Positions 1-9,999 of a DNA stretch of 64,000 nucleotides are shown piece by piece. Under the pieces are notes generated by a model. The model did not search any database. It was not told the DNA's origin and worked only from the letters and a program-made list of their open reading frames with translations. A program made the position numbers and the translations under genes. This stretch comes from Notospermus geniculatus (Eukaryota; Nemertea; Pilidiophora; Heteronemertea; Lineidae): positions 146,773 through 210,772 of the forward strand of contig NMRB01000279.1 of NCBI GenBank assembly GCA_002633025.1. The letters run 5' to 3'. Numbering within the stretch: position 1 is the stretch's first letter; each line of letters begins with the position of its first letter.

Positions 1-23
1 TGAGATAATTAGACCAAACTCAC

Positions 24-590
24 TCTTCGGATGCTTCTTTTGCACACATGGCGCCCGTTCAATCTTGACAGCAATATTCAACCAATCAGCTGGCCCCTTC
101 GCGGTGAACACCTTTGCGTCATTAACTTGCTTACTTGAATTAACGAATTCTGCATTTGGTTGCGTTACGACATAATCGGCGCTGAAGTAACTAACGATTT
201 CTGGTAATTTCTTCAGAGTGTCTGGGTCGACAACCACCACCACCGTCTTTGGACAAACTGCGGAGACAATAAATATGTATTAGACCGCGAACACTCTCTT
301 CAATTTCCAGGGGTATACCTATTTTCGCTGGTTCGCTTGCGCCTTCTGTATAGGGAAACTCTGAAAAAATGATAAAAACTTCATTACAACAAGGGCCTAT
401 CACATGATTTTTGACCCCAAACGGTGAACAACAGCATTACAGTGAACTCACCGTTTGAAACATGTTTGCTTGGTGTTCCAGCAGCTTTGTGGCTTGGAGC
501 TGAACCTTCAAAACAAGGTGCATTAATAAACGGGCATCCCCAGAAAGGATTCAAACCTTGGTTTGTTTCCTTAATGGCGGCCCCATAAAC
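24..590 (-). CDS. 3'-truncated fragment of an unidentified multi-exon gene
   Basis: Three exons read on the minus strand with consistent splice signals: about 590-452 (donor GTGAGT), 360-319 (acceptor TTTTTTCAG, donor GTATAC) and 257-24 (acceptor CTCCGCAG, donor GTGAGT). All junctions fall in phase 1, so the joined frame stays open across all three exons. The translation includes a Cys/Pro/Gly-containing stretch (NPFWGCPFINAPCFEGS), then VCPKTVVVVVDPDTLKKL and KGPADWLNIAVKIERAPC. I do not recognise the family. An in-frame stop lies just upstream at the border with the inverted-repeat element at 598-723, so the 5' edge of the first exon is uncertain. The gene runs off the left edge after the donor near base 23. 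The middle exon could instead end near 279, also in phase 1. Confidence 0.5.
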
Positions 591-597
591 ACCAGTG

Positions 598-723
598 CCG
601 ACCGATTAGAAAGTCCGACAGTGCTACCGGCGCCTATCGGCAGTTAGTTATAAAGCACTTTCCCATTAACTAAACCGCCGATAGGCACCGAAAGGAATAT
701 CGGACTTTCTGTGCGGTCGGTCC
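598..723. mobile_element. MITE-like inverted-repeat element, family 1
   Basis: The ~126 bp segment is a near-perfect inverted repeat. The ends share GACCGACCGCACAGAAAGTC-type sequence (left end slightly diverged), followed by CGGACTTTCT and inner GCCTATCGG/CCGATAGGC arms. A second member of the same family lies at 1827-1955. It has no coding capacity, consistent with a non-autonomous DNA transposon. It abuts the first visible exon of the truncated minus-strand gene. Confidence 0.75.
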
Positions 724-1826
724 AGATATACACGTAGAGTCCGGGTATCCCTCTACCGGTGCGGTTCGCACAAAAATGGAAACCCAGATTGGAGCGCCAA
801 TTAGGCTAAACTTTATAATATTCTTGAGAAGGTTAATGCCATTTGGAATGTCAGGAGTTATGTTTTAAATGAGACTTGGTGTTAGGCCTGTACACGAGAA
901 TTTCTTGTCACCGATGTCTAGGTCAGGTAGGCAATGGTCAATTTCCTGGATGGCAATATCGCTTTTCTGAAAATAAGCTGTCTTTTCTGTCGAACAATCA
1001 AGTCAAACAGCCAAGTGCTTCGGTCAAACGTCATTCTCCAGACAGCCACCCTGAGGTAAATGGGTTTGAAGCAACCACCCCCTATAAAATATTCAGTATA
1101 AAATTATCAATTGAGCTTGATAATCATGTAATCTGAAAGAGACAGTGGGGCGAATGAAAATACAAATTGTTGGGTGTGAAGGGTAAATTTCAGTCTGTCA
1201 TCCATCTAGATCTGCAAGAATGAAAAAAGGATTCATTAAACCAGCAACCCATTCACTGCCAAGTAACTTTTTGTCAAATTTGAAAGACTGAAAATACCTT
1301 TACCGGTAGTCAGTTTCATTGGAAACCTCCCACTAAGACATTTTCAATTACATACGTCTCTTAAATCGGGAATCACGTCTTTTTCCATTTTTGGTAAAAT
1401 TATCACTGGCTGTGAATGGGTTGAGCACATTATTCATTTCACTACCTATGGATAAAATCCACGGATGTCACAACACAGCAAAGATTTTTACCGACATACG
1501 ACAGTCACACTTATGTTCAGCAACAAACACACCAAGGTCTAATTTGAACACAACATCCTGACCTAACAAACGGCATTGCTCATCATCAGGAATATTAGAA
1601 GATTTTCATAATTTCGACTTAAACGTGGGTTAACTTTACATAGATGTACGCAGTAATTGTTTTCCTCGTGTCATACATGGCTTGACATACAGCAGCTCAT
1701 GTCAATTTGACTTTTCTACCAGTGCTTAAAAAATGTCCTCATGAAAGAGATTTTCCTGCACAGGCCCTCCTCCTGGATTCTCCCGCTGGTGATTTTCAGT
1801 GGGAACTGACCCATACAAGCAACCTT
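724..1826. other. Intergenic or intronic stretch without a recognised gene
   Basis: No exon could be supported on either strand. A plus-strand open frame at 876-1136 (86 aa) ends in a GAG/GTAAAT donor-like site near 1060, but has no recognisable domain and no clear acceptor. It could be intron of the truncated minus-strand gene at the left edge. Confidence 0.4.
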
Positions 1827-1955
1827 GACCGACCGCACAGAAAGTCCGATAGTGCTTTCGTTGCCTATCGGTGGTTTAGTTAATGGGAAAATCCGTTATA
1901 ACCAAATACCGATAGGCGCCGGTATAGCACTATCGGACTTTCTGTGCGGTCGGCC
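1827..1955. mobile_element. MITE-like inverted-repeat element, family 1, second copy
   Basis: The ends read GACCGACCGCACAGAAAG and its reverse complement, and the inner arms GCCTATCGGT/ACCGATAGGC also pair, so most of the ~129 bp can fold into one hairpin. It shares terminal and internal sequence with the element at 598-723. It is non-coding. Confidence 0.8.
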
Positions 1956-2118
1956 CTGATTGACAACACCAACACTGAGTGTAATTTTTGTTCATCAGTG
2001 GAGGCCATAGTCCTGGTCAGATGAGATGGATGACAAAATTGTGGGTTAGGACTATTTTCTAGTCACTGCAAAGGCTGTACTTTCAACAGAACAGATTGCT
2101 GCAATTCCTACTTCTAAA

Positions 2119-2243
2119 GCCGGGTTTACATAGAGGTATACGGTATACGGACTCGCTGGCGAACAAACGTTTCCTGGTCATGAACCCTTTATTCGGCCAT
2201 TGTTCGCCCGCGTATCTTCATACCACCACTACGTAAGCCCGGC
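2119..2243. mobile_element. MITE-like inverted-repeat element, family 2, at the edge of duplication A
   Basis: The terminal arms GCCGGGTTTACATAGAGG and CTACGTAAGCCCGGC pair, as do inner GCGAACAA/TTGTTCGC arms. Only the right half of the same element is present at the start of duplication B (from about 8479), so the duplication border lies inside this element. Confidence 0.65.
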
Positions 2244-2295
2244 CTAACATCAACGAATCTATACACACCAACTTCATCCTCAAGAAAAATCAAGA

Positions 2296-3943
2296 CTATG
2301 CATTGACTACCAGTACTTTTTTACAGAGAAGTCTGAACCTTGCTGTGGCAGCAGGTCCTTGAAATTTAGTGGTTTCATTACCTCTAACCTTGGGCTTAGC
2401 ACCAGGTTTCACAGTTGCGCCAGGCTTAGTGGTTGCCCCTTTCTTTGCCTTGGCTTTTCCAGTAGTCCCTTTCCCTTTCGCACCAGGCTTTGTGGTCGCT
2501 CCCTTCTTTCCTCCTGCTTTTGCAGTCGTACCCTTTTTCTTTCCTTTAGCCGCAGCCTTTGTAGTCGCCCCCTTCTTTGCTGCGGCCTTTGTCGCGCCTT
2601 TCTTGGCTACTGCTTTTGTTGTTCCTTTGGCCGCTTTTTTTGTCGCCTTGGTGGCAGCTAGAATGGTGGTTAAATTAATTGTCCAGAGGGGCATACTTCT
2701 CAGTAATTACACGTATGTAAGTGTTGTAGGCCTAAGTAATGAACTTTACAATATGTCCCTATGTACATGTACAATCACGAAATAAATCAGCCGCTTTCAA
2801 TCAATCCACGTTTGGCCCTGCACCCTCTCCCGATCCGACTTTTTGAAACTAGTGAACCCAGGCCTACTTAGGCCTAAGGCCTAGCCTAGGCCTAATTGCC
2901 ATCAGTCACAGGCGAACGCCCGATGCGGTCCGAGTCGGTACATAGCTGAATTATCTATTTTGGCCTTGGCATGACGGGGACCAACAACTAAAAAAGTAAA
3001 TATTTCAAATCACTGAAGTCGCCGTTCAGTGTCCACCACGTCGAAGTCCATTTCGCCCTCGGGCTCGGGATCATCAGAGCCGAAGGCCTATGATTCGCGC
3101 CTCCGGATTCTTCAAACTCGTGTACAGGTGTATGTCAATGAGGTCTTCAGTCGATGATGAAAGATTGGAAGGCAGATCCGAAGGCTCAGATGATATTTCT
3201 GCTTCTAAAGGTGGCGCGAAATTATTGTCAGCCATGATGATGTAAAACTACGTGACGGGACCTGGTAGGCTAGTACACGCGGAATTCAATGATTGAATGA
3301 AACAACTGCTAGACACGTGTACTTACGATCTCCATGATGATCATCATGACGAATAACATGGGTATGTCCATGACCTAAGAAAATTTTAAACCTCCGACTC
3401 AATTACTGTGGCCCGTAAGTATCATAATTACTTTTTTAACATAATTATTTTTTCGTGCATAAGGTATCTTTCCTTTTTTCGAAAGTTTATGACCCCAGCA
3501 GTAATATTTACGGGCATGGCCGCAATAGCGACTTTTCGCAAAGCCCCGAAACGCCAACGCGAACGCCAAACGCATTGTTCGATGCCACGAAGACAGCACC
3601 GAACAAACGGATAAGCGTTCGCGTTGGCGTTTTGGGGGCATTGCGAAAACTCCCTAATATTTATTTACGGGCATAGCGATAATTATTACGGGCATGGTGG
3701 TATTCAAAATTTCAAAAAAGGAATAATATCTCATGTCCAGAAAAAAATTAAAATGATAAAAAAGTAACTATGATGCTTACGGGCCATGCCACACACTTGA
3801 GTCTATCTTTACACCTTGCAATGTAGTATCAGTGATGTAATGAGGCAATAAAAGGAACACCTACCTTCTGATTCTATTATTATCACCAACAGGGTGAGAA
3901 GCACCAGAAGGAGAACCAACCACCCTCTCATTGTGGTCCCAAC
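2296..3943 (-). CDS. Secreted His-rich/Lys-rich repetitive protein, copy A
   Basis: Three exons: 3931-3865 coding (5' untranslated part to 3943 after acceptor TTTCAG), 3374-3327 and 2657-2296, joined by GT-AG introns all in phase 1, giving 158 aa. Residues 1-22 (MRGWLVLLLVLLTLLVIII) look like a signal peptide. Residues 23-38 hold six histidines (HGHTH...RHDDHHGD), a plausible metal-binding patch. Residues 39-158 are Lys/Ala/Thr/Gly-rich with recurring KKGATTK(A/P) units and no recognisable fold. The tail alone resembles a linker-histone C-terminus, but the signal peptide argues for secretion, for example as a matrix, adhesive, mineral-associated or antimicrobial protein; these are guesses. 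The start is chosen because it creates the signal peptide and is conserved in copy B. A longer single-exon reading from 2694 ignores the acceptor TTCTAG at 2658. Confidence 0.6.
3074..3235 (-). CDS. Possible orphan coding exon beginning MADNNF
   Basis: A 53-codon frame starts with ATG at 3235 and reads MADNNFAPPLEAEISSEPSD, acidic and Ser-rich. It lies inside intron 2 of the His/Lys-rich protein gene on the same strand. In another frame just downstream the sequence reads GSDDPEPEGEMDFDVVDTE, so a frame-shifted remnant or a missed splice is possible. Copy B keeps the first part (start near 9296) but lacks about 200 bp of the remainder. There is no recognised family, and it could be non-coding. 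Confidence 0.22.
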   Translation of the reverse strand: MADNNFAPPLEAEISSEPSDLPSNLSSSTEDLIDIHLYTSLKNPEARIIGLRL

Positions 3944-4490
3944 CTGAAATTTTAAAATGTCTGGAGATATGCGGGTGATCCACCGACTTTACGACGAGTT
4001 TACGATCAGTTTGCGATTAGTTCACGACGCGTTTTAATACTGCTAGTTTACGACGGAAAATCATAGCCGGTGGCTCAGCGTTCAAGATTCGTTCACGACG
4101 AGTTTCCGACTCGTTCACGACAGAATTCTGTTGACGACTAGTTTGCGACGAGTTTACAACGAGATCAAACATGTTTGATTTGGTTCGGTGGATCAGCTTC
4201 AACGTCACGTCATTTCTTTGCGACTAGTTTACGACGAGTTTGCGCTTCGTTGACGACTGCCGTCGTGAACTAATCGCAAACTGATCGTGAAGTCGGTGGA
4301 TCACAACCAGTCTGGAATTTGTGAATGTCCCGAGACAGGAGAAGAGCAAAACCAACCTGAAATCTGTAAATATCTAGAAATAGGATACAACAAAACTCCC
4401 GCAATTTGTAAATGTCTAGAGATAGGAAAAGCAAAACAACCTGAAATTGGTCAATTTCTAGGATACAGCAACGACCCAAGACAGTCATAG
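3940..4490. repeat. Degenerate ~45-50 bp direct repeats upstream of the His/Lys-rich gene
   Basis: Units of the form CTGAAAT(C/T)TGTAAAT-TCTAGAAATAGGA recur about four times, interrupted in copy A by the inverted-repeat element at 3975-4304. The equivalent uninterrupted block in copy B is at 9990-10200. On the minus strand each unit ends in a TTTCAG acceptor-like word, and the last one precedes the signal-peptide exon. Confidence 0.55.
3975..4304. mobile_element. Inverted-repeat element with ACGACGAGTTT short repeats, only in copy A
   Basis: The ends are GTGATCCACCGACTT and its reverse complement, and the arms extend through ACGATCAGTTTGCGATTAG and TTCACGACG. The interior is built of variants of GTTTACGACGAGTTTGCGA. 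The matching place in copy B (about 10016-10025) lacks it, so this is a presence/absence difference of ~330 bp. It is non-coding, probably a non-autonomous DNA transposon or foldback element. Confidence 0.75.
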
Positions 4491-5639
4491 GAAGAATGGC
4501 TAACGGATCATTGTGCCTGAGTGACAACTGTTCCTATTACACCAACTGAAATCGACAAATACATTGATTCTCAAAACCATAACCAACGATCGATGATGGA
4601 TATGTCGAAAAATCAACGACTGCCGAATCTTCACTGTAGGCCTAGGCCTATACAATGTAGTTGATTCAACATAGGCCTACATGCATGGCCTTATATGTCG
4701 TCACAGACCAACACCGCTTTGACTAAAATTCGATCATTTATCGATCAATCAATATTACATCAGGTCCATCGTACTGAATCGAAAATTCACGTAGAAGTAA
4801 TAGGAAAACATGTCGGCCCTATATAGGCCTATATTATACAGGTGTATGGCTGATCTCGGTTGGTTAAGCGACCCATACACGGTCAATATTATTGCACAAT
4901 ATGAGGATCAAAATGGGCAATTATTATTGCCGATCGTTCTTTTGCCCATTATACGCCAAAAGCACATGACCCTATTTGGCCCCATAGGCCTATTGTGCAA
5001 TAATATTGGATGGTGTATGGACCGCTTTACAACCTAACAACCGGAAGTCACCAAAGTATTAAAGTTGATGAGGAGAGTTAACTCCAAAGCTCTTAGGTAT
5101 TCCCTATTATAAAATGTCACCTCCCCTTCCTGGGAGCGTCAATTGAGAAAAATAAAACAAGAAAATAGAAAATTGGTAGGGGAATTCATAGAACAAAAAA
5201 GATCGCTGTGAAAGGAAAAATGTCCACAGCAAAAACTGTCATTGGAATTGGAAGAAAATATCCTACATGTATTTTTACATTCTAATCTCTGGCGATTGGT
5301 TTCTATAGCCATCCACCTTAATCCGTCATGGAACAATACAGGCGGACACTTTTTAGAGGGGGACATTCTTTACTACACCGCTACTGGCAGGACTTGGATC
5401 TGCAAATTCCATTTAGTTAGATGCCTTCTCCGGGGCCTTCTGGAATGAGTTTAAAAGCACTGCATGATCGGATGGGTGAGGAAATGACAGATGATGCATA
5501 GAAAAACTCCAACTAAAACGCTGCTTTTAACGATCTAGTTCAGCTTTAACTTGACAAGAAAGCCTCATGCTTCAAGGGCGTTGTTTGGGACTTGAGCAAT
5601 TCAGCAATGGTAATGATGACGACATTGGACCGACCGTGT
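4491..5639. other. Intergenic region between the secreted-protein gene and the tRNA cluster (copy A)
   Basis: Apart from the inverted-repeat element at 4858-5036 and several AGGCCTA words, no gene is supported. Small open frames here are not conserved in a coding-like way between copies A and B. Confidence 0.5.
4858..5036. mobile_element. MITE-like inverted-repeat element, family 3 (copy A)
   Basis: The left end GGTTGGTTAAGCGACCCATA pairs with the right end TATGGACCGCTTTACAACC, and inner AATATTATTGCACAATA arms pair as well. A homologous element is at 10561-10730 in copy B, so insertion preceded the duplication. Confidence 0.7.
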
Positions 5640-5712
5640 GGCCCCGTGGCCCAATGGATAAGGCATCTGACTACGAATCAGGGGATTGCAGGTTCGAGTC
5701 CTGCCGGGGTCG
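5640..5712 (+). tRNA. tRNA-Arg (anticodon ACG), gene 1 of 7
   Basis: The 73-nt cloverleaf has acceptor stem GGCCCCG/CGGGGTC with one G-U pair, D-arm A-box TGGCCCAATGG, anticodon loop CTACGAA with ACG at its centre, T-arm B-box GGTTCGAGTCC and discriminator G. There is no intron and CCA is not encoded. A T-run starts 4 bases downstream and serves as the RNA polymerase III terminator. Confidence 0.97.
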
Positions 5713-5910
5713 ATATTTTTTTGTCTCAATATTATAAACAATGTTTTCCCTTTCTCTTTGACTTTTTCTTCAATTGGACAATCTTTCTTGGGTCACAAAC
5801 ATTCAATTTTCTGTGTACAGGTGGGGTGCTGTTGACAATGCCAATTAAGTGATGAAAGAAGGACACATTCAGTATTATTGTTAAAAAATTCGGCTTATGT
5901 CTGTATGTAC

Positions 5911-5983
5911 GGCCCCGTGGCCCAATGGATAAGGCATCTGACTACGAATCAGGGGATTGCAGGTTCGAGTCCTGCCGGGGTCG
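5911..5983 (+). tRNA. tRNA-Arg (anticodon ACG), gene 2 of 7
   Basis: The mature sequence is identical by eye to the gene at 5640, lying 271 bp downstream in the same orientation. A short T-run follows the 3' end. Flanking DNA also resembles that of its neighbours, so these are tandem units rather than retroposed copies. Confidence 0.97.
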
Positions 5984-6198
5984 ATATTTTTCGTCTTCGA
6001 AGTAACTTTTCTTTTTGATTTTTTTTCTTTACTTGGACAATCTTGACTTGGGGCATAAAGATTCCTTTTTCTATGTAAAAGATTAAAACCAAGATTGGAG
6101 AAGTGTTGACAATCCCTATTGAAGTTACGAAAGAAGGACCCGAAGCATTCTCGTTATAAAAAACCTAGGCAGTAACTCTCTTGGGTTATGTATGTAAT

Positions 6199-6271
6199 GG
6201 CCCCGTGGCCCAATGGATAAGGCATCTGACTACGAATCAGGGGATTGCAGGTTCGAGTCCTGCCGGGGTCG
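6199..6271 (+). tRNA. tRNA-Arg (anticodon ACG), gene 3 of 7
   Basis: Identical mature sequence to the other six copies, with a TTTTT terminator just downstream. It is the last tRNA of the copy A cluster and corresponds to the gene at 12162 in copy B, judged by shared flanks. Confidence 0.97.
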
Positions 6272-8290
6272 ATAATTTTTCGTCTTCGAAATAACAATAA
6301 CTTTCTTTTCGTTTTTTTCTCATACTTGGACAATATAAGGGGCATAAATATTCCATTTTTTAATGAAAAAGATTAGAATCAACACTTGGAGAGCTCGTTG
6401 ACAATCCCGATTTGAAGTACCGGTAACGAAAGAAGGTACACGGAATACAAGAAAAAAGCTAGGGCTACCCCAAACCATGACTTTTTTACCATATGATAAG
6501 GTCCGATGAGGGATTCGGAAGTTTTGCCAGATCGGTTCATGGCAATCAGGGGCGCCCTTTGATTACTAAACATGCTGGGTCAACTTACCATAAATCTTGT
6601 AAAAGATACCATAGACCCTGTTCAATCATCACACCACCAAGACCAATTAGTGATATTTTGGCGGCCATTATTCCATGGATTGGTAGGGCACACGTCCACC
6701 ATTTTGTGATATGCCATATTCTATTAGGATCCAATGAAACTCTAAATCCATGTCAAAGAGAGGGTGAACAATGGAAAAAGAAGCCCATTCTTTACCGGGA
6801 ACAAAAGGATAATCCAACATACCTTCTTTTCTCCCTTTTAATCCTTCTAAGACGTCACAACACTAAATAGATGGAGAAAAGAGACATGTATCCACAGTGG
6901 ATCAGTTGGTGGTTCGTGGCTCTTGTATAGTGGACACCTGTCCCCCTCCTTCACGATGCTAATGGCCGGGCCTCTCTGTAATTGCACCTCGTTATCAACG
7001 AGGGCCTATCGATCTTTGGTTGACTATCTACCGGTAGGTGTGTAAAATCATGAAATGTACACAGACAGCAAGTATACCTACATATTGGCGTGGGAGCATG
7101 AGAAATGAAATCCCTATTTTTAACATGATGCATTTGGCCACTTAGAAATGCGTTTTTAAATATCTCAACACAATACGTCCATTTTATTTTCTACTGACTA
7201 GCCTACTTAGACTGAGTACATGTAGGTACTGTATTAGTCTCACGATACGTTGGGCAGCATCGTCCCCGAAAATTTGAGAAAATAAAACTTATAAGGACTT
7301 ATAAACTTATGCATTTGGCCACTTAGAAATGCTTTTTGCCACTTAGAAATGCTTTTTAACTACCTCAACACAATAGAGCCTACATGCATTTTATTTTCCA
7401 CTGACTAGACTGAGTACGTACATGTACTTTATTAGTCTCAGATACGTTGGGTAGCATCCTCCCCGACAGTTGAGAAAAAAATTGTGTGGCAAGAACTATC
7501 TTATAAGAACCTGAAAAGTTGTACATTTTCAATTTCTTGGGTTCAGTGAATCCCGCAACAAACTAAAAGTGTGATGTAAGAGAAATCCTATGAAATTAGA
7601 CAAAATCAAATATTTTCTACCGCACTGCATGACTGGTAGTGTCAAAATGTTGCCATTGGCAATGATGGTTCTGGGGGGGAGGGGGGAGGGGCTCATACAT
7701 ACCACAATGTCATTGCTTTTGTTGGGAAGTCCTGTGCACTTAGTTTACAGTAAAGACAAAGTATAGTGAATCTCTTCCTCAAATGGTAAATCTGGATTTG
7801 GATGTGCTGAGAATTTTCCACCAACAAGAGGTGGGTATTTTTTAAAATTCTCAGACATGAAGTCAGGCGGTGCAGGTCTACATGTGCAATGACGTCATGT
7901 GCACCATCCTCTGCTTCAGACACCTGCATTGAAATCCCAATGCTTCAATTTGATCCTGAAGCCCAGCACAATATTTGAAACTGACAGAACAACTAACACC
8001 ATGTTTTCAATAATCAATAACAGGATAAGCCTATCTATTGATATGCTTTAAGCACCAATTAAAAAGAGACGCACCTGTCAAGGTATTTTGTAACACACCA
8101 ATGAATGCATCATGAATGGATTAGATGTGCACAAGTAGGTATATATGGGTTTTTTACTAAAAAAGACCAACCCACTGTCAAAGCAACTTTTTCACAGGGC
8201 CACCATGCAGGTTACATGTAGTTCTCCCACAAGATGAAGCACTGAGACAGATTGAGACGATGAAGATGAAGATAAAGATTTAGTAAGCCT
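6272..8290. other. Region after the copy A tRNA cluster; no recognised gene
   Basis: It contains a 125-codon plus-strand open frame at 6493-6870 with no recognisable domain. The same frame is kept in copy B at 12449-12826 with only a few changes, as expected from overall similarity alone. A ~170 bp segment (TGCCACTTAGAAATGC...GTTGGGTAGCATCCTCC) is directly repeated at about 7130-7300 and 7318-7480. The rest shows nothing I can name. Confidence 0.5.
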
Positions 8291-8292
8291 AT

Positions 8293-8440
8293 TTGGGCTA
8301 ATTGGGGTCAGTTCCCTCAAGCTTAAGTAGGCAACTTGGCCTAATTGAGGTCAGTTCCCGCAAGCTTAAGTAGGCAACTTGGCCTAATTGAGGTCAGTTC
8401 CCGCAAGCTTAAGTAGGCAACTTGGGCTAATTGGGGAGGG
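8293..8440. repeat. 43 bp minisatellite, three units (copy A)
   Basis: Units begin CTAATTGAGGTCAGTTCC and continue with CAAGCTTAAGTAGGCAACTT; about three tandem copies are present. The homologous array in copy B has about six units at 14826-15095. The array sits at the right border of each duplicated unit. Confidence 0.85.
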
Positions 8441-8582
8441 GGCACATGCCCCATGTGCCCCCCTCTGGATCCGGGCCTGCCATTGTTCGCCCGCGTGTCT
8501 TCATACCGTATACCACTACGTAAGCCCGGCCTAACATCAACGAATCTATACACACCAACTTCATCCTCAAGAAAAATCAAGA

Positions 8583-9999
8583 CTATGCATTGACTACCAG
8601 TACTTTTTTACAGAGAAGTCTGAACCTTGCTGTGGCAGCAGGTCCTTGAAATTTAGTGGTTTCATTACCTTTAACCTTGGGCTTAGCACCAGGTTTCACA
8701 GTTGCCCCAGGCTTAGTGGTTGCCCCTTTCTTTGCCTTGGCTTTTCCAGTAGTCCCTTTCCCTTTCGCACCAGGCTTTGTGGTCGCTCCCTTCTTTCCTC
8801 CTGCTTTTGCAGTCGTACCCTTTTTCTTTCCTTTAGCCGCAGCCTTTGTAGTCGCCCCCTTCTTCGCTGCGGCCTTTGTCGCACCTTTCTTGGCTACTGC
8901 TTTTGTTGTTCCTTTGGCCGCTTTTTTTGTCGCCTTGGTGGCAGCTAGAACGGTGGTTAAAATAATTGTCCAGAGGGGCATACTTTTCAGTAATTACACG
9001 TATGTAAGTGTTGTATTAGTAATGAACTTTACAATATATCCCTAGATACAATCACGAAATAAATCAGCCGCTTTCAATCAATCCACGTTTGGCCCTGCAC
9101 CCTCTCCCGATCCGACTTTTTGAAAGTGAACCCAGGCCTACTTAGGCCTAAGGCCTAGCCTAGGCCTAATTGCCAATGAGGTATGTCAATGAGGTCTTCA
9201 GTCGATGATGAAAGATTGGAAGGCAGATCCGAAGGATCAGATGATATTTCTGCTTCTACATGTAAATGTGGCGCGAAATTATTGTCAGCCATGATGATGT
9301 AAAACTACGTGACGGGACCTGGTAGGCTAGTACACGCGGAATTCATGATTGAATGAAACAACTGCTAGACACGTGTACTTACGATCTCCATGATGATCAT
9401 CATGACGAATAATATGGGTATGTCCATGACCTAAGAAAATTTTAAACCTCTGACTCAATTACTGTGGCCCGTAAGTATCATAATTACTTTTTTAACATAA
9501 TTATTTTTTCGTGCATAAGGTATCTTTCCTTTTTTCGAAAGTTTATGACCCCAGCAGTAATATTTACGGGCATGGCCGCAATAGCGAGTTTTCGCAAAGC
9601 CCCGAAACGCCAACGCGAACGCCAAACGCATTGTTCGATGCCACGAAGACAGCACCGAACAAACGGATAAGCGTTCGCGTTGGCGTTTTGGGGGCATTGC
9701 GAAAACTCCCTAATATTTATTTACGGGCATGGCGATAATTATTACGGGCATGGTGGTATTTTAGATTTCTTAAAAGGAATAATATCTCATGTCCAGAAAA
9801 AATTAAAATGATAAAAAAGTAACTATGATGCTTACGGGCCATGCCACACACTAGAGTCTATACCTTGCAATGTAGTATCAGTGATGTAATGAGACAATAA
9901 AAGGAACACCTACCTTCTGATTCTATTATTATCACCAACAGGGTGAGAAGCACCAGAAGGAGAACCAACCACCCTCTCATTGTGGTCCCAACCTGAAAT
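8583..9999 (-). CDS. Secreted His-rich/Lys-rich repetitive protein, copy B
   Basis: Same three-exon structure as copy A: coding exons 9980-9914, 9430-9383 and 8944-8583, phase 1 introns, 158 aa. The signal peptide, the six-His segment (HGHTH then RHDDHHGD) and the KKGATTK(A/P)-rich basic tail are all preserved. The visible protein differences are few and conservative: V to I in the His segment and R to K near VRGNETTK. Splice sites GTAGGT, GTAAGT and acceptors CTTAG and TTCTAG are intact, so this copy should be as functional as A. The upstream untranslated acceptor TTTCAG lies just 5' of the ATG, as in A. Function unknown. Confidence 0.6.

Larger units (their letters stand above)
2196..8435. 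repeat. Segmental duplication, copy A (~6.2 kb)
   Basis: The whole interval recurs in the same order and orientation at 8479-15100, differing by a few percent by eye plus indels. It holds the His/Lys-rich protein gene, a short repeat block, a MITE at 4858-5036, three tRNA-Arg genes, a 125-codon open frame and a 43 bp minisatellite at its right end. Relative to copy B it gains the inverted-repeat element at 3975-4304 and about 200 bp near 2915-3125. It lacks the 630 bp GTTAAC-rich element and one tRNA unit. Confidence 0.9.

Noticed and set aside
2296-2694. Histone H1-like protein
   Set aside because: The composition resembles a linker-histone tail, but there is no globular domain and the exon joins a signal peptide and a His-rich exon, which argues for a secreted protein.
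2369-2785. Plus-strand Ala/Val/Pro/Phe-rich 138-aa frame (also 8656-9045)
   Set aside because: It is the antisense shadow of the Lys/Ala/Thr-rich exon; the minus strand has the splice sites and signal peptide.
6154-6345. Minus-strand protein DPGRTRTCNPLIRSQMPYPL (also at 11124-11534 and 12123-12347)
   Set aside because: This is the antisense translation of the tRNA-Arg genes and not a protein-coding gene.
6493-6870. 125-codon frame conserved in both 6 kb copies (also 12449-12826)
   Set aside because: Conservation is no better than the surrounding duplicated DNA, there is no recognisable domain, and no supporting splice or untranslated signals were seen.
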